A stretch of DNA of 64,000 nucleotides from Nephrocerus scutellatus (Eukaryota; Arthropoda; Insecta; Diptera; Pipunculidae). Below the pieces are notes generated by a model. That model ran no database searches. It was not told the DNA's origin and saw nothing but the letters and a program-made list of their open reading frames with translations. Positions 20,064 through 31,038 of the stretch are shown here, in pieces. Made by a program: the position numbers and the translations under genes. Location: NCBI GenBank assembly GCA_947095585.1, contig OX352765.1, positions 58,554,920 through 58,618,919 on the forward strand, in the 5' to 3' direction. Every line of letters begins with the position of its first letter. Positions within the stretch are counted from its first letter, which is position 1.

Positions 20064-21949
20064 AATGCAAGCTGTAATACATAAGGAAATTAATGAATTA
20101 ATTCAAAAGGGATGTATTGAACCCTCAAAGAGTCCTTATAGCGCTCCCATCGTGTTAGTAAAGAAGAAGACAGGCCAGTGGAGGCTATGCATAGACTACA
20201 GGCAACTCAACGCCAGATCGTGACCAGATGCATACCCATTGCCTCGGATTCAACACATCCTCGACCGGTTACGAGACGCCCACTTTATCAGTAGTTTGGA
20301 ATTGAAAAACGGCTACTGGCAGATACCGATGGAACCAGCAAGCAAACAATACACAGCCTTTACTGTTCCGAGAAATGGGTTATTTCAATGGCGAGTTATG
20401 CCCTTCGGGCTCCACTCGGCCCCAGCTACATTCCAACGCGCCTTGGACCAAGTAGTAGGACCCGAAATGGAGCCGCATGCCTTTGCGTACCTTGGCGATA
20501 TTATTGTGTCTGGAATCACATGATCAACTTACGAAAGGTGTTCCAACGACTAAGGAACGCAGGATTCAAGATAAATGTGGAAAAGTGTGACTTCTTTAAA
20601 CTTCGACGGACCCCTACCTCGTTCGACACACGGAAACACAATGTACTTGTCATGTTCGACAAATTCTCCAAATGGACCGAGATGGTGCCATTACGCAAAG
20701 CAACCAGCGATACTTTAAAGAAGGCGCTAAGAGAACGAATCATCGCCCGTTATGGCGTCCCAAAATAAATAATCACGGACAATGGTGCTCAGTTTCGGAG
20801 CAAGGCGTTCCAACATTACCTTCAGGAGATCGGGACAAGACAACAATTCTTGTCAGAAATGTGAAAAGGATGATTGCACAACTTGTCGGAAAGAACCAAA
20901 AGAGACCCTTCGGGCTCCACTCGGCCCCAGCTACATTCCAACGCGCCTTGGACCAAGTAGTAGGACCCGAAATGGAGCCGCATGCCTTTGCGTACCTTGG
21001 CGATATTATTGTGTCTGGAATCACATGATCAACTTACGAAAGGTGTTCCAACGACTAAGGAACGCAGGATTCAAGATAAATGTGGAAAAGTGTGACTTCT
21101 TTAAACTTCGTCGGACCCCTACCTCGTTCGACACACGGAAACACAATGTACTTGTCATGTTCGACAAATTCTCCAAATGGACCGAGATGGTGCCATTACG
21201 CAAAGCAACCAGCGATACTTTAAAGAAGGCGCTAAGAGAACGAATCATCGCCCGTTATGGCGTCCCAAAATAAATAATCACGGACAATGGTGCTCAGTTT
21301 CGGAGCAAGGCGTTCCAACATTACCTTCAGGTGATCGGGACAAGACAACAATTCTTGTCAGAAATGTGAAAAGGATGATTGCACAACTTGTCGGAAAGAA
21401 CCAAAAGATGTGGGACGACCTGCTGCCGGAAATTTCATTGGCACTTAATTCCGCAGTATCCGAAACCACAGGGTATAGCCCTGCCTTTTTAACCCAAGGT
21501 AGAGAACCGCGATTACCCAAAGCACTCTACGACGACTGTACCCTAGGGCCAGGTGGCAACACGCAGACTTTGGATGAAAGAGCCACCCGGTTACCCGAGA
21601 TTTTCCAAATCGTCAGGAGGAATCTTGAAAGAGCAGCGAAAGACCAAGCAAGATACTACAATCTCCGCAAACGACCTTGGAAACCAGGGGTTGGAGAATT
21701 AGTACTTGTAAAACAACACCACCTCTCGAAGGCAATTGACCTCCCAAGTTTGACGGACCATTCCAAATCATTGGTTTCTCATCACCTGCTCTAGCGAAAA
21801 TCCAAAAGGAAGGCGAGAAAACTGTACGATTCGCACACGTCAGCCAATTGAAAAAATTCTACGTGCCAGAAACAAAACACTCCATGGAACCACAGGCAAA
21901 GAGACAACAAGGATACGAATCCACAAATCCTATCAAACCAGAACGCTAA
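20064..21949 (+). pseudogene. Reverse transcriptase-integrase remnant, right copy
   Basis: RT blocks ([17 protein letters not shown]..., LELKNGYWQIPMEPASKQYT, FGLHSAPATFQRALDQVVG) run to FAYLGDIIV. There the first active-site Asp is Gly, whereas in the left arm the second is Tyr. The same short join links RT to integrase (MVPLRKATSDTLKKALRERI, then WDDLLPEISLALNSAV). A 505-bp block is repeated (20401-20904 and 20905-21409). The final frame carries the integrase C-terminal tail FAHVSQLKKFYVPETKH and ends at TAA 21949. Confidence 0.82.
20401..21409 (+). repeat. 505-bp tandem duplication in pol, right arm only
   Basis: CCCTTCGGGCTCCACTCGGC begins at 20401 and again at about 20906. Both copies pass through the GATATTATTGTGTCTGGAAT and TATGGCGTCCCAAAATAAAT landmarks. 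The first copy ends by joining CCAAAAGAG directly to CCCTTCGGG, with only a few bases of homology. The left arm has a single copy. Confidence 0.92.
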
Positions 21950-22035
21950 CCACGCTACGTGCCTCAAATTTCCTCTTCCCACTAATCCAAGACACAAAAA
22001 AGATAACAATTGAATACTCATGCACCTTTCTTTCA

Positions 22036-22037
22036 GC
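22036..22037 (+). promoter_or_regulatory. Possible splice acceptor before the Ulp1 ORF
   Basis: TGCACCTTTCTTTCAG|CTAACG is a pyrimidine-rich tract ending in AG, 36 bp upstream of the Ulp1 ATG at 22073. The left arm preserves the same tract. Gypsy-group elements with env express it from a spliced subgenomic RNA, so a similar arrangement is plausible here. No RNA evidence is available. Confidence 0.35.
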
Positions 22038-22072
22038 TAACGAACAATCGAGAGAAAGAATAGTACACCAAT

Positions 22073-22876
22073 ATGTCTACTTCACGAAAAATCAGAAATT
22101 CATCGGATCCCTCGAAAGCCAAGAAGATACGGCTATCTGACTTCTGTCGGTCGACGCAACGTGGCAAAGAGGAAAAAAGGTTGGAGGACAAGGACGAGGT
22201 CTTCGTGATCTACTCACTTGGAAAGGGAGGAGTGGCGGTACGTCCATCCGACTACAAACGCCTTTCAAGGGGAAAGTTCTTGAACGACGTCCTGATCGAA
22301 TTTTACATGAAGTATATATACCAAAACATCGTGCCAGAGTGGTATCGCGAAAAAATTTACATTTTTAGTACGCACTTCTTCACCCAATTAATGCGAGGGC
22401 AGTCAGCGAAAGAACGGTATTCTCGGGTGCGAAGATGGACCAAGGGCGTAGACCTCTTGAGCTGTGACCTGTTGTTTATCCCAATCAACGAGGCCTAACA
22501 CTGTTTCCCAATGGTCGTGTGATATGCTGGCCTGCAGAACGCGAGGAAATGCACTAACCAAGGACATCTATTTACAGATGACGGGAGCCAATCGATCGAG
22601 CAGCCACTTATCCTACAATTGGACTCGTTGGAAGGAGTACCCCGAAAGCGAACTGCGGAAATACTGAGGAACTGCTTGGATCTGTCTTTCAAAGAAAGAT
22701 TCCCAAATCACGCGGAAAGGAAGTTCACCGAGGAAAGCATACCACTGCATGTTGTAACGGTGCCCCAACAACCCAACAACACGGATTGTGGAGTATACCT
22801 TATACAGTATACCGAAAAGTTCTTCACGGATCCCATACGTAGCTTCCAGATACCAATCAGGCAGAAAACCGAGTGA
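22073..22876 (+). pseudogene. Ulp1/SENP-like SUMO protease (peptidase C48), right copy
   Basis: The ATG at 22073 starts a 141-codon open frame through GKFLNDVLIEFYMKYIYQN and DLLSCDLLFIPINEA. A TAA at 22496-22498, also present in the left arm, follows. Beyond it lie HCFPMVV (the Trp next to the catalytic His is Cys), a further TGA, then LDSLEGVPRKRTAEI and VPQQPNNTDCGVYLIQY with the catalytic Cys, ending at TGA 22876. Family knowledge: C48 enzymes remove SUMO-like modifiers from proteins. The N-terminal 60 residues are basic and polar with no clear domain. The gene follows pol by 123 bp. Confidence 0.85.
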
Positions 22877-23367
22877 TTCAGCCATGCAGTTGTGTGCCGC
22901 AAGAGAGCGACCGTGCGACAGAAACCCTTGGCGACGACCCCAGCAACGACTTTGGCATCTACCCAACCAACAACACGCCCGATGACGAAGTCTTCAGCAA
23001 AATCGAGGAGAATCTGCAGAGCAACGTCTATGCTCAAGGACAATATTACGACCCGGTCACCGAGGAATTTTACGATGACCTGTGCGAAGAAACCCACTAC
23101 CCAGAGCACCACGGGTCAGAGTTCCGGGTCATCCCGAAGGTACCGGAGATGCCCACTCCAGGAACGCACATCCAGCTGGCAAGTCTGGAAGAATTAAACG
23201 GACCGGAAGGCGCAACGATTCCCGAGGAGGTGAGAACAGCCATCAGATCCAGGGCATTAAGGCTTCAGGATGGTAGAAAGAATAGGAGAGTACAGTGGCG
23301 TACCGAAACCTACCGAGCCACCATAACCGGTTCGAGAATAACAATCATTTTTCTTCCCCTGAATTAA
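22873..23367 (+). CDS. Small acidic tail ORF, right copy
   Basis: Open 164-codon frame overlapping the Ulp1 stop by four bases (GTGA) and ending 8 bp before the polypurine tract. It differs from the left-arm copy at only a few residues (for example CSCVPQESDRATE against CSFVPQESDCATE, and IRSRALR against ISSRALR). There is no ATG at its start, so frameshifting or re-initiation would be needed if it is expressed. Function unknown. Confidence 0.5.
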   Translation: MIQPCSCVPQESDRATETLGDDPSNDFGIYPTNNTPDDEVFSKIEENLQSNVYAQGQYYDPVTEEFYDDLCEETHYPEHHGSEFRVIPKVPEMPTPGTHIQLASLEELNGPEGATIPEEVRTAIRSRALRLQDGRKNRRVQWRTETYRATITGSRITIIFLPLN

Positions 23368-23375
23368 AGTGGGGG

Positions 23376-24200
23376 TGTAAGGAACCAAATTTACTAAATT
23401 TGGTTTCACAGCAGTTTGCAACACACACCACACCACGATTAAACAACAAACCGCCTGCATGCCAGACAGCGGCATCTAGCGGCAAACCGCGTAGAACAAT
23501 TTCCATTATGCAGCAAACGTCAGCGCCGCACGACTATATTCGCATAGTGGCGAAAACCAAAAACGTAAATAAATTTAGCTGAAAGCCAGATTCAACTATT
23601 ATGCAGTAGACGCCAGCGCCGGACAACTACGCTTGCATGGTGGCGAAACCCACAAACCAGAAGAATATTTCTTCTTTTTCCAAATCTATATATTTTGTTG
23701 TTGCAATTACACATGGAAAAATAGTATAAAAAGCAGCGACAAAATAAGAAATCTCTCTCTTTGTGAAAACACGGATTTCCAGCGGTAAGCACTTCATATA
23801 ACTCTGCGTTTATATTAGAAAGTTCCCCCAACCCGCGGTAAGGGCTTTCTAATCTAGAATACTGATTGTGGAGAAATAAGTTCCCCCCACCCATGGTAAG
23901 GGCTTTTTTCCAACACACTCAGTCGTTTACTGTCACAAGTTCCTCCCACCCGTGGAAAGGGCTTGTGCAGAAACATTCCATTGTCCTTTCCCCCTCTGCA
24001 ATTCCACGGCCCAAGAGCTTTTAAGCGGACGGCATGCCTTTTTTGTTTGTCTGAGAGCTTTTAAGCTTCCTTAAATCTCCTTGGTCTGAGAGCTCTTAAG
24101 CAGACGGCTGCCCACTCCACTGCAACCGACCGGCTATCAACATAATTGTGCACAACTCGGAGCGAGTAGATCCAGAGGCGAAACCAGAAGGACGAAAGTG
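23376..24200 (+). repeat. Truncated LTR copy
   Basis: First of two LTR copies produced by the 917-bp duplication. It begins TGTAAGGAACC and runs through TATAAAAAG (23725) and the GTTCCCCCA blocks, then ends at about 24200 inside the LTR. Confidence 0.9.
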
Positions 24201-24292
24201 AGGAGAGTACAGTGGCGTACCGAAACCTACCGAGCCACCATAACCGGTTCGAGAATAACAATCATTTTTCTTCCCCTGAATTAAAGTGGGGG

Positions 24293-25355
24293 TGTAAGGA
24301 ACCAAATTTACTAAATTTGGTTTCACAGCAGTTTGCAACACACACCACACCACGATTAAACAACAAACCGCCTGCATGCCAGACAGCGGCATCTAGCGGC
24401 AAACCGCGTAGAACAATTTCCATTATGCAGCAAACGTCAGCGCCGCACGACTATATTCGCATACTGGCGAAAACCAAAAACGTAAATAAATTTAGCTGAA
24501 AGCCAGATTCAACTATTATGCAGTAGACGCCAGCGCCGGACAACTACGCTTGCATGGTGGCGAAACCCACAAACCAGAAGAATATTTCTTCTTTTTCCAA
24601 ATCTATATATTTTGTTGTTGCAATTACACATGGAAAAATAGTATAAAAAGCAGCGACAAAATAAGAAATCTCTCTCTTTTTGAAAACACGGATTTCCAGC
24701 GGTAAGCACTTCATATAACTCTGCGTTTATATTAGAAAGTTCCCCCAACCCGCGGTAAGGGCTTTCTAATCTAGAATACTGATTGTGGAGAAATAAGTTC
24801 CCCCCACCCATGGTAAGGGCTTTTTTCCAACACACTCAGTCGTTTACTGTCACAAGTTCCTCCCACCCGTGGAAAGGGCTTGTGCAGAAACATTCCATTG
24901 TCCTTTCCCCCTCTGCAATTCCACGGCCCAAGAGCTTTTAAGCGGACGGCATGCCTTTTTCCTTCCTCAGCACGAGTGCTTTTAAGCGGACGGCTCCCTT
25001 AAATCTCCTTTGTCTGAGAGCTTTTAAGCTTCCTTAAATCTCCTTGGTCTGAGAGCTCTTAAGCAGACGGCTGCCCACTCCACTGCAACCGACCGGCTAT
25101 CAACATAATTGTGCACAACTCGGAGCGAGTAGATCCAGAGGCGAAACCAGAAGGACGAAAGTGAGGAGAAGAGAGCCAAAGAAGAGAGAAATAAAATAAA
25201 TACAAATACCAACCATAACATACAACACAAAATTATTACGAATAATAAAAAATTGCCTTAAAATTTAAACCGAATAACTCGATCTTGTTATTTCAATTGT
25301 ATTGTAAGAACCCTTGACGATCCGACTAGTCTAACCCCAGCCAAGGTTCGTTACA
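24293..25355 (+). repeat. Complete 3' LTR, 1,063 bp, right copy
   Basis: Starts TGTAAGGAACC after AAAGTGGGGG and ends AAGGTTCGTTACA. It is followed by CACT and the remainder of a B module (TGTCCTTTCGTTTTACAC). It contains a TATA box and the GCCGTCCGCTTAAAAGC-type short repeats in reverse. It is collinear with the left-arm LTR. Confidence 0.92.
24642..24650 (+). promoter_or_regulatory. LTR TATA box
   Basis: TATAAAAAG within the complete right-arm LTR, preceded by CACATGGAAAAATAG and followed by CAGCGACAAAATAAG. An identical box at 23725 lies in the truncated LTR copy. Confidence 0.6.
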
Positions 25356-25545
25356 CACTTGTCCTTTCGTTTTACACAAATAATTCCTTCGTCTCCTTCG
25401 GTTCATGCGACACCGTGGAAATTTGGAAAGATTAGGCCCTATATTTATTTATATTATACACCTTTATTATATAATATTGTGTATGTGTATGCGAATATAT
25501 CTGTATGTACGTTTATGTATGTTTATATGTATTTGTATATGCGCG
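25356..25545 (+). repeat. B module beside the right-arm LTR
   Basis: CACTTGTCCTTTCGTTTTAC, then CCTTCGTCTCCTTCGGTTCA, GATTAGGCCCTATATTTATT and the TGTATGTGTATG run, mirror image of 14741-14944. It leads into the satellite array. Confidence 0.8.
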
Positions 25546-27013
25546 ATCACCGAAATTCTCCTAAGCCCCTCTCCTTTAGTCACAAAACATTATCCCCTTC
25601 TCTTGCGCCGTCACGTGGTTTCCCTCAGATTCCACGGAAGACCGGTTTAAAGGAACAGTTTTCTCGAACTGGTTGCCGGGGGTCTCTTGGCCGACTGTGA
25701 GGTAACCGGCCTAAAAAGCGGCGACCATGCATGGAATCAAATACGTAGGTCAAGGTGGCGGACAGAAACAATAAACACCTTTTACTTTGCCCCAAAAAAA
25801 GATCATCGCCTCCTCCAACTATTCGCCTCATCACGTGTTATCCCACAGGTTCCACGGTAGACCGGCCTATATACCGGCCATAATCTACTACGTAGGTCAA
25901 GGTGTCGAACAGAAACACTCCTAAGCCCCTCTAATTTAGCCCCAAAAACAATATCATCCCCTTCTCCAACTATTCGCCCCATCACGTGATTTCCCACAGG
26001 ATCCACGGCACACTGGTTCGAAGAAACAGTTGTCTCGAACCGGTTGCCGGGAGTCTCTTGGCCGCCTGTGCGGTCACCGGTTTAAAAACCGGCGACCACG
26101 CATGGAATCAACTACGTAGGTCAAGGTGGCGAACAGAAACACTCACAAAACCCTTCTCCTTTGACCCGGAAAAAGATCATCTCATCCACCAACTATACGC
26201 CCCACCCCAGTTTTCCTACAGGATCCATGGTACACCGGTTCGAAGGAACAGTTCTTTCAAGCCGGTTCTCGGGGATCTCTTGACCGCTTGTGCGGTCGCC
26301 AGCCTAAAAACCGGTAACCACGCCAAGAATCTACTACGTAGGTAAAGGTGGCGAACAATAACACTCGTAAGCTTCTCTCCTTTATCAACAAAAAATCATC
26401 CCCTCCTCCAATCATTCGCCCCACAACGTGTTTTCCCATAGGGTCCACGGTAGACCGGTTTGAAGGAACAGTTCTCTCAAACCGGTTGCAGGGGATCTCT
26501 TGGCCACCTGTGCAGTCAATGGGCTATAAACCAGCGACCACGCACAAAATCTACTACGTAGGTCAAGGTGGCGAACAGAAACACTAAACCCCTTTACTTT
26601 GCCCCAAAAAAATAGATCACCCCTTCCTCCAACTATTCGCAACAACACGTGTTTTCCCACAGGATCCGAGGTAGACCGGTTCGAAGGAACAGTTGTCTCG
26701 AACCGGTTGCCGGGAATCTCTTGGCCTTAAAGCGGCGACCAGCACAGAATCTACTGCATTGGTCAAGATGGCAAACAGAACCACTCCTAAACCCCTCTCC
26801 TTTGACCCCAAAAAAGATCATCTCCTCCACCCACTATTCGCCCCACCACGTAGTTTCCCACAGGATCCACGGTAGATCGGTTCGAAGGAACAGTTCTTTC
26901 GATCCGATTTCCGGGGAACTCTTGGACGCCTGTGCGGACACCGGCCTAAAAACCGGCGACCACGTACAGAATCCACAACGTAGGTAAAGGCTGCGAACAC
27001 ACACACTCCTAAG

Positions 27014-27030
27014 CCCCCCCCCCCCCCCCC
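27014..27030 (+). repeat. Homopolymer run of 17 C in a satellite monomer
   Basis: The usual AAGCCCCTCTCCTTTA segment is replaced by a 17-C run followed by TTGACCC. It may be slippage or an assembly polishing artefact. Confidence 0.8.
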
Positions 27031-30000
27031 TTGACCCAAAATGAGATCATCCCCTCCTCCAACTATTCGCACCATCACGTGTTTTCCCACAGGTTCTACG
27101 GTAGACCGCCCTAAAAACCGGCGACCACGCACAGAATATACTACGTAGGTCAAGGTGGCGAACAAAAACACTCCTAAGCCCCTCTCCTTTAGCCACAAAA
27201 CAAGATCATCCCCTCCACCAACTATTCGCCCCATCACGTGTTTTCCCATTTGATCCACGGTAGACCGGTTCGAAGGAACAGCTCTCTCGAACTGAGTGAT
27301 GGGGATCTCTTGGCCGCATATCCGGTCGCCGGCGACCACGCACAGAATCAACTTCGTAGGTCAAGGTGGCGAACAGAAACACTCCTAATCCCCTCTTCTT
27401 TAGCCACAAAACATCATCCCCTCCTCCAACTATTCGCCCACCACGTGTTATCCCACAGGATCCACGGTAAACCGATTCGAAGGACCAGTTCTCTCGAACT
27501 GGTTGCCGGGGATCTCTTGGCCACCTGTGCGGTCACCGGCCTAAAAACCAGTGAACCCGCACAGAATCTACTACGTAGATTAAGGTGGCGAATAAAAACA
27601 CTGCTAAGCCCCTCTTGAACCGGTTGCCGGGGATCTCTTGGCCGCCTGTACAGTCAATAGGCTAAAAAACGGCGACCACACACAGAATTTACTACGTAGA
27701 TCAAGGTGGCGAACAGGAACATTCCTAAGCCCGTCTCCTTTAGTCCCAAAACAAGATCATCCCCTCCACCAACTATTCGCCCCATCACTTGTTTTCCCAC
27801 AGGATTCACGGTAGACCAGTTCGAAGGACCAGTTCTATCGAACCGGTTGCGTGGGGTCTCTTGGCCACCTGTGCATTCAATGGGCTAACAAACGGCGACC
27901 ACACACAGAATTTACTACGTAGATCAAGGTGGCGAACAGGAACATTCCTAAGCCCGTCTCCTTTAGCCCCAAAACAAGATCATACCCTCCTCCAACTATT
28001 CGCCCCATCACTTGTATTCCCACAGGATCCACGGTAGACCCGTTCAAAAGAGCAGATCTCTCGAACAGGTTGCCGGGGGTCTCTTGGCCGCCTGTGCAGT
28101 CAATGGGCTAAAAAACGGCGACCACAAACAGAATTTACTACGTAGATGATCAATGTGGCGAAAAGGAACATTCCTAAGCCCCTCTCCTTTAGCCCCAAAA
28201 CAAGATCATCCCCTCCACCAACTATTCGCCCCATCACGTGTTTTCCCATTGGATCCACGGTAGACCGGTTCGAAGGAACAGCTCTCTCGGACTGATTGCT
28301 GGGGATCTCTTGGCCGCATATTCGGTCGCCGGCGACCACGCACAGTTTATACTACGTAGGTCAAGGTGGCGAACAAAAATACTCCTAAGCCCCTCTCCTT
28401 TAGCCCCAAACAAGATCATCCCCTCCACCAACTATTCGCCCAATCACGTTTTTTCCCATTGGATTCACGGTAGACCGGTTCGAAGGAACACTTCTCTCGA
28501 ACCGATTGCTGGGGATCTCTTGGCCGCATATCCGATCGCCGGCGACCACGCACAGAATCTATTTCGTAGGTCAAGATGGCGAACAGAAATCCTCCTAAGC
28601 CCCTCTACTTTAGCCACAAAACATCATCCCCTACGCAAACTATTCGCCCCGTCACGTGTTTTCCCACAGGATACACGTAGACCGGTAGACCGGTTCAAAG
28701 GAGCAGTTCTCTCGAACCGGTTGCCGGGCGTCTCTTGGCCGCCTGTGCGGTCAACGGCCTAAAAAAACAGTGAAGCCGCACAGAATCTACTACGTAGATT
28801 AAGGTGGCGAACAGAAACACTGCTAAGCCCCTCTCGAACCGGTTGCCGGGGAACTCTTGGCCACCTGTGCAGTCAATGGGCTAAAAAATGGCGACCACAC
28901 ACAGAATTCACTACGTAGATTAAGGTGGCGAACAGAAACTCTCCTAAGCCCTGCTTCTTTAGCCCCAAATCAAGATCATCCCCTCCTCCATCACGTGTTT
29001 TCCCACGTGTTTTCCGTGTTTTCCCACAGGTTCCCACAGGTTCCACGGTAGACCACCCTAAAAACCGGCGACCACGCACAGAATATACTACGTAGGTCAA
29101 GGTGGCGAACAAAAACACTCCTAAGCCCCTCTCGAACCGGTTGCCGGGGATCTCTTGGCCGCCTGTACAGTCAATAGGCTAAAAAAACGGCGACCACACA
29201 CAGAATTTACTACGTAGATCAAGGTGGCGAACAGCAACATTCCTAAGCCCGTCACCTTTAGCCCAAAAACAAGATCATCCCCTCCTCCAACTATTCGCCC
29301 TATCACTTGTTTTCCCACAGGATCCACGGTAGACCGGTTCGTAGGACCAGTTCTCTCGAACCGTTTGCCGGGGGTCTCTTGGCCGCCTATGCATTAAATG
29401 GGCTAAAAAACGGCGACCACACACAGAATTTACTACGTTGATCAAGGTGGCGAACAGGAACATTCCTAAGCCCTTCTCCTTTAGCCCCAAAACAAGATCA
29501 TTCCCTCCTCCAACTATTCGCCCCATCACTTGTTTTCCCATTGGATTAACGGTAGGCCGGTTCGAAGGAACACTTCTCTCGAACCGATTGCTGGGGATTT
29601 CTTGGCCGCATTTCCGGTCGCCGGCGACCACGCACAGAATCTACTTCGTAGGTCAAGATGGCGAACAGAAGCACTCCTAAGCCCCTCTTTTTTAGCCACA
29701 AAACATAATTCCCTCCGCAAACTATTCGCCCCGTCACGTGTTTTCCCACAGGTTCCACGGTAGACCGATTCGAAGGACCAGTTCTCTCGAACTGGTTGCC
29801 GGGGATCTCTTGGCCGCCTGTGCGGTGACCGGCCTAAAAACTGTGAACCCGCACAGAATCTACTACGTAGATTAATATGGCGAACACAAACACTGCTATG
29901 CCCCTCTCGAACCGGTTGCCGGGGATCTCTTGGCCGCCTGTACAGTCAATAGGCTAAAAAAACAAGGACCACGCACAGAATCTACTTCGTAGGTCAAGAT

Positions 30001-30339
30001 GGCGAACAAAAATACTCCTAAGCCCCTCTTCTTTAGCCACAAAATATTAACCCCGGCCTAAAAACCGGCGACCACGTACAGAATCTAATACGTTGGTCAA
30101 GGTGGCATATAGAAACATTCCTAAACCCCTCTTCGTTGCTCCCAAAAAAGATAAGCCCCTTCTTCAACTATATGCACCTACACGTCTTTTCCCACAGGAT
30201 CCACGGTAGACCGGTTCGAAGGAACAGTTCTCTCGAACCGGTTGCCGGGGATCTGTTGGCCGCCTGTGCGGTCACCGGCCTAAAAACCGGCGACCCGCAC
30301 AGAATCTACTACGTAGGTCAAGGTGGCTAACAGAAGACC

Positions 30340-31038
30340 GGTTCGAAGGAACAGTTCTTTCGAACCGGTTGCCGGGGATCTTTTGCCCGCCTGTGAAGTC
30401 AATGGGCTAAAAACCGGCGACCACGCACAGAATATACTACGTAGGTCAAGGTGGCGAACAGAAACACTAAACCCCTTTAGTTTGCCCTTAAAAAAATAGA
30501 TCATCCCCTTCTCCAACTATTCGCCCTATCACGTGTTTTCCCATTGGATCCACGGTAGACCGGTTCGAAGAAACAGTTCTCTCGAACCGGTTGCCGGGGA
30601 TCTGTTGGCCGCCTGTGCGGTCCCCGGACTAAAACCCGGCGACCACGCAAAGAATCTACTACGTAGGTCAAGGTGGCGAACAGAAGACCGGTTCGAAGGA
30701 ACAGTTCATTCGAACCGGTTGCCGGGGATCTTTTGCCCGCCTGTGAAGTCAATGGGCTAAAAACCGGCGACCACGCACAGAATATACTACGTAGGTCAAG
30801 GTGGCGAACAGAAACACTAAACCCCTTTAGTTTGCCCTTAAAAAAATAGATCATCCCCTCCTCCAACTATTCGCCCTATCACGTGTTTTCCCATTGGATC
30901 CACGGTAGACCGGTTCGAAGGAACAGTTCTCTCGAACCGGTTGCCGGGGATCTGTTGGCCGCCTGTGCGGTCACCGGCCTAAAAACTGGCGACCACGCAC
31001 AGAATCTACTACGTAGGTCAAGGTGGCGAACAGAAGAC
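30340..31038 (+). repeat. Two-copy higher-order satellite unit, about 350 bp
   Basis: The block starting CCGGTTCGAAGGAACAGTTC, passing GATCTTTTGCCCGCCTGTGA, CTAAACCCCTTTAGTTTGCC and GTTTTCCCATTGGATCCACG, and ending GGCGAACAGAA occurs at about 30340 and again at about 30690 with very few differences. It joins one long monomer to one shortened monomer. Confidence 0.85.

Larger units (their letters stand above)
23284..25117 (+). repeat. 917-bp tandem duplication across ORF tail and LTR, right arm only
   Basis: GGAGAGTACAGTGGCGTACC occurs at 23284 and again at 24201, each followed by the polypurine tract and LTR start (23376 and 24293). The first LTR copy is cut at about 24200 at GTGAGGAGA, a short homology with the duplicated block's start. 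The left arm has one copy. The identical order of the TATA box and other LTR landmarks in both copies shows the event was recent. Confidence 0.92.
20060..25355 (+). mobile_element. Gypsy-type LTR element with Ulp1 gene, right palindrome arm
   Basis: Plus-strand copy of the element at 14945-19935, starting inside RT (GCAATGCAAGCTGTAATAC) and ending with an intact LTR end (CGTTACA) followed by CACT. It lacks gag and protease. Relative to the left arm it has two private tandem duplications (505 bp in pol, 917 bp spanning ORF tail and LTR) and scattered point changes. Its Ulp1 start-to-stop region is better preserved at the N-terminus but worse around the catalytic His. Confidence 0.9.

Noticed and set aside
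13446..26830. The palindrome as a missing-adapter or foldback read artefact
   Set aside because: Not fully excludable without reads, but arms differ by substitutions and by two right-arm-only duplications, and the centre holds unpaired gag, protease and LTR sequence. A read artefact would give near-perfect arms.
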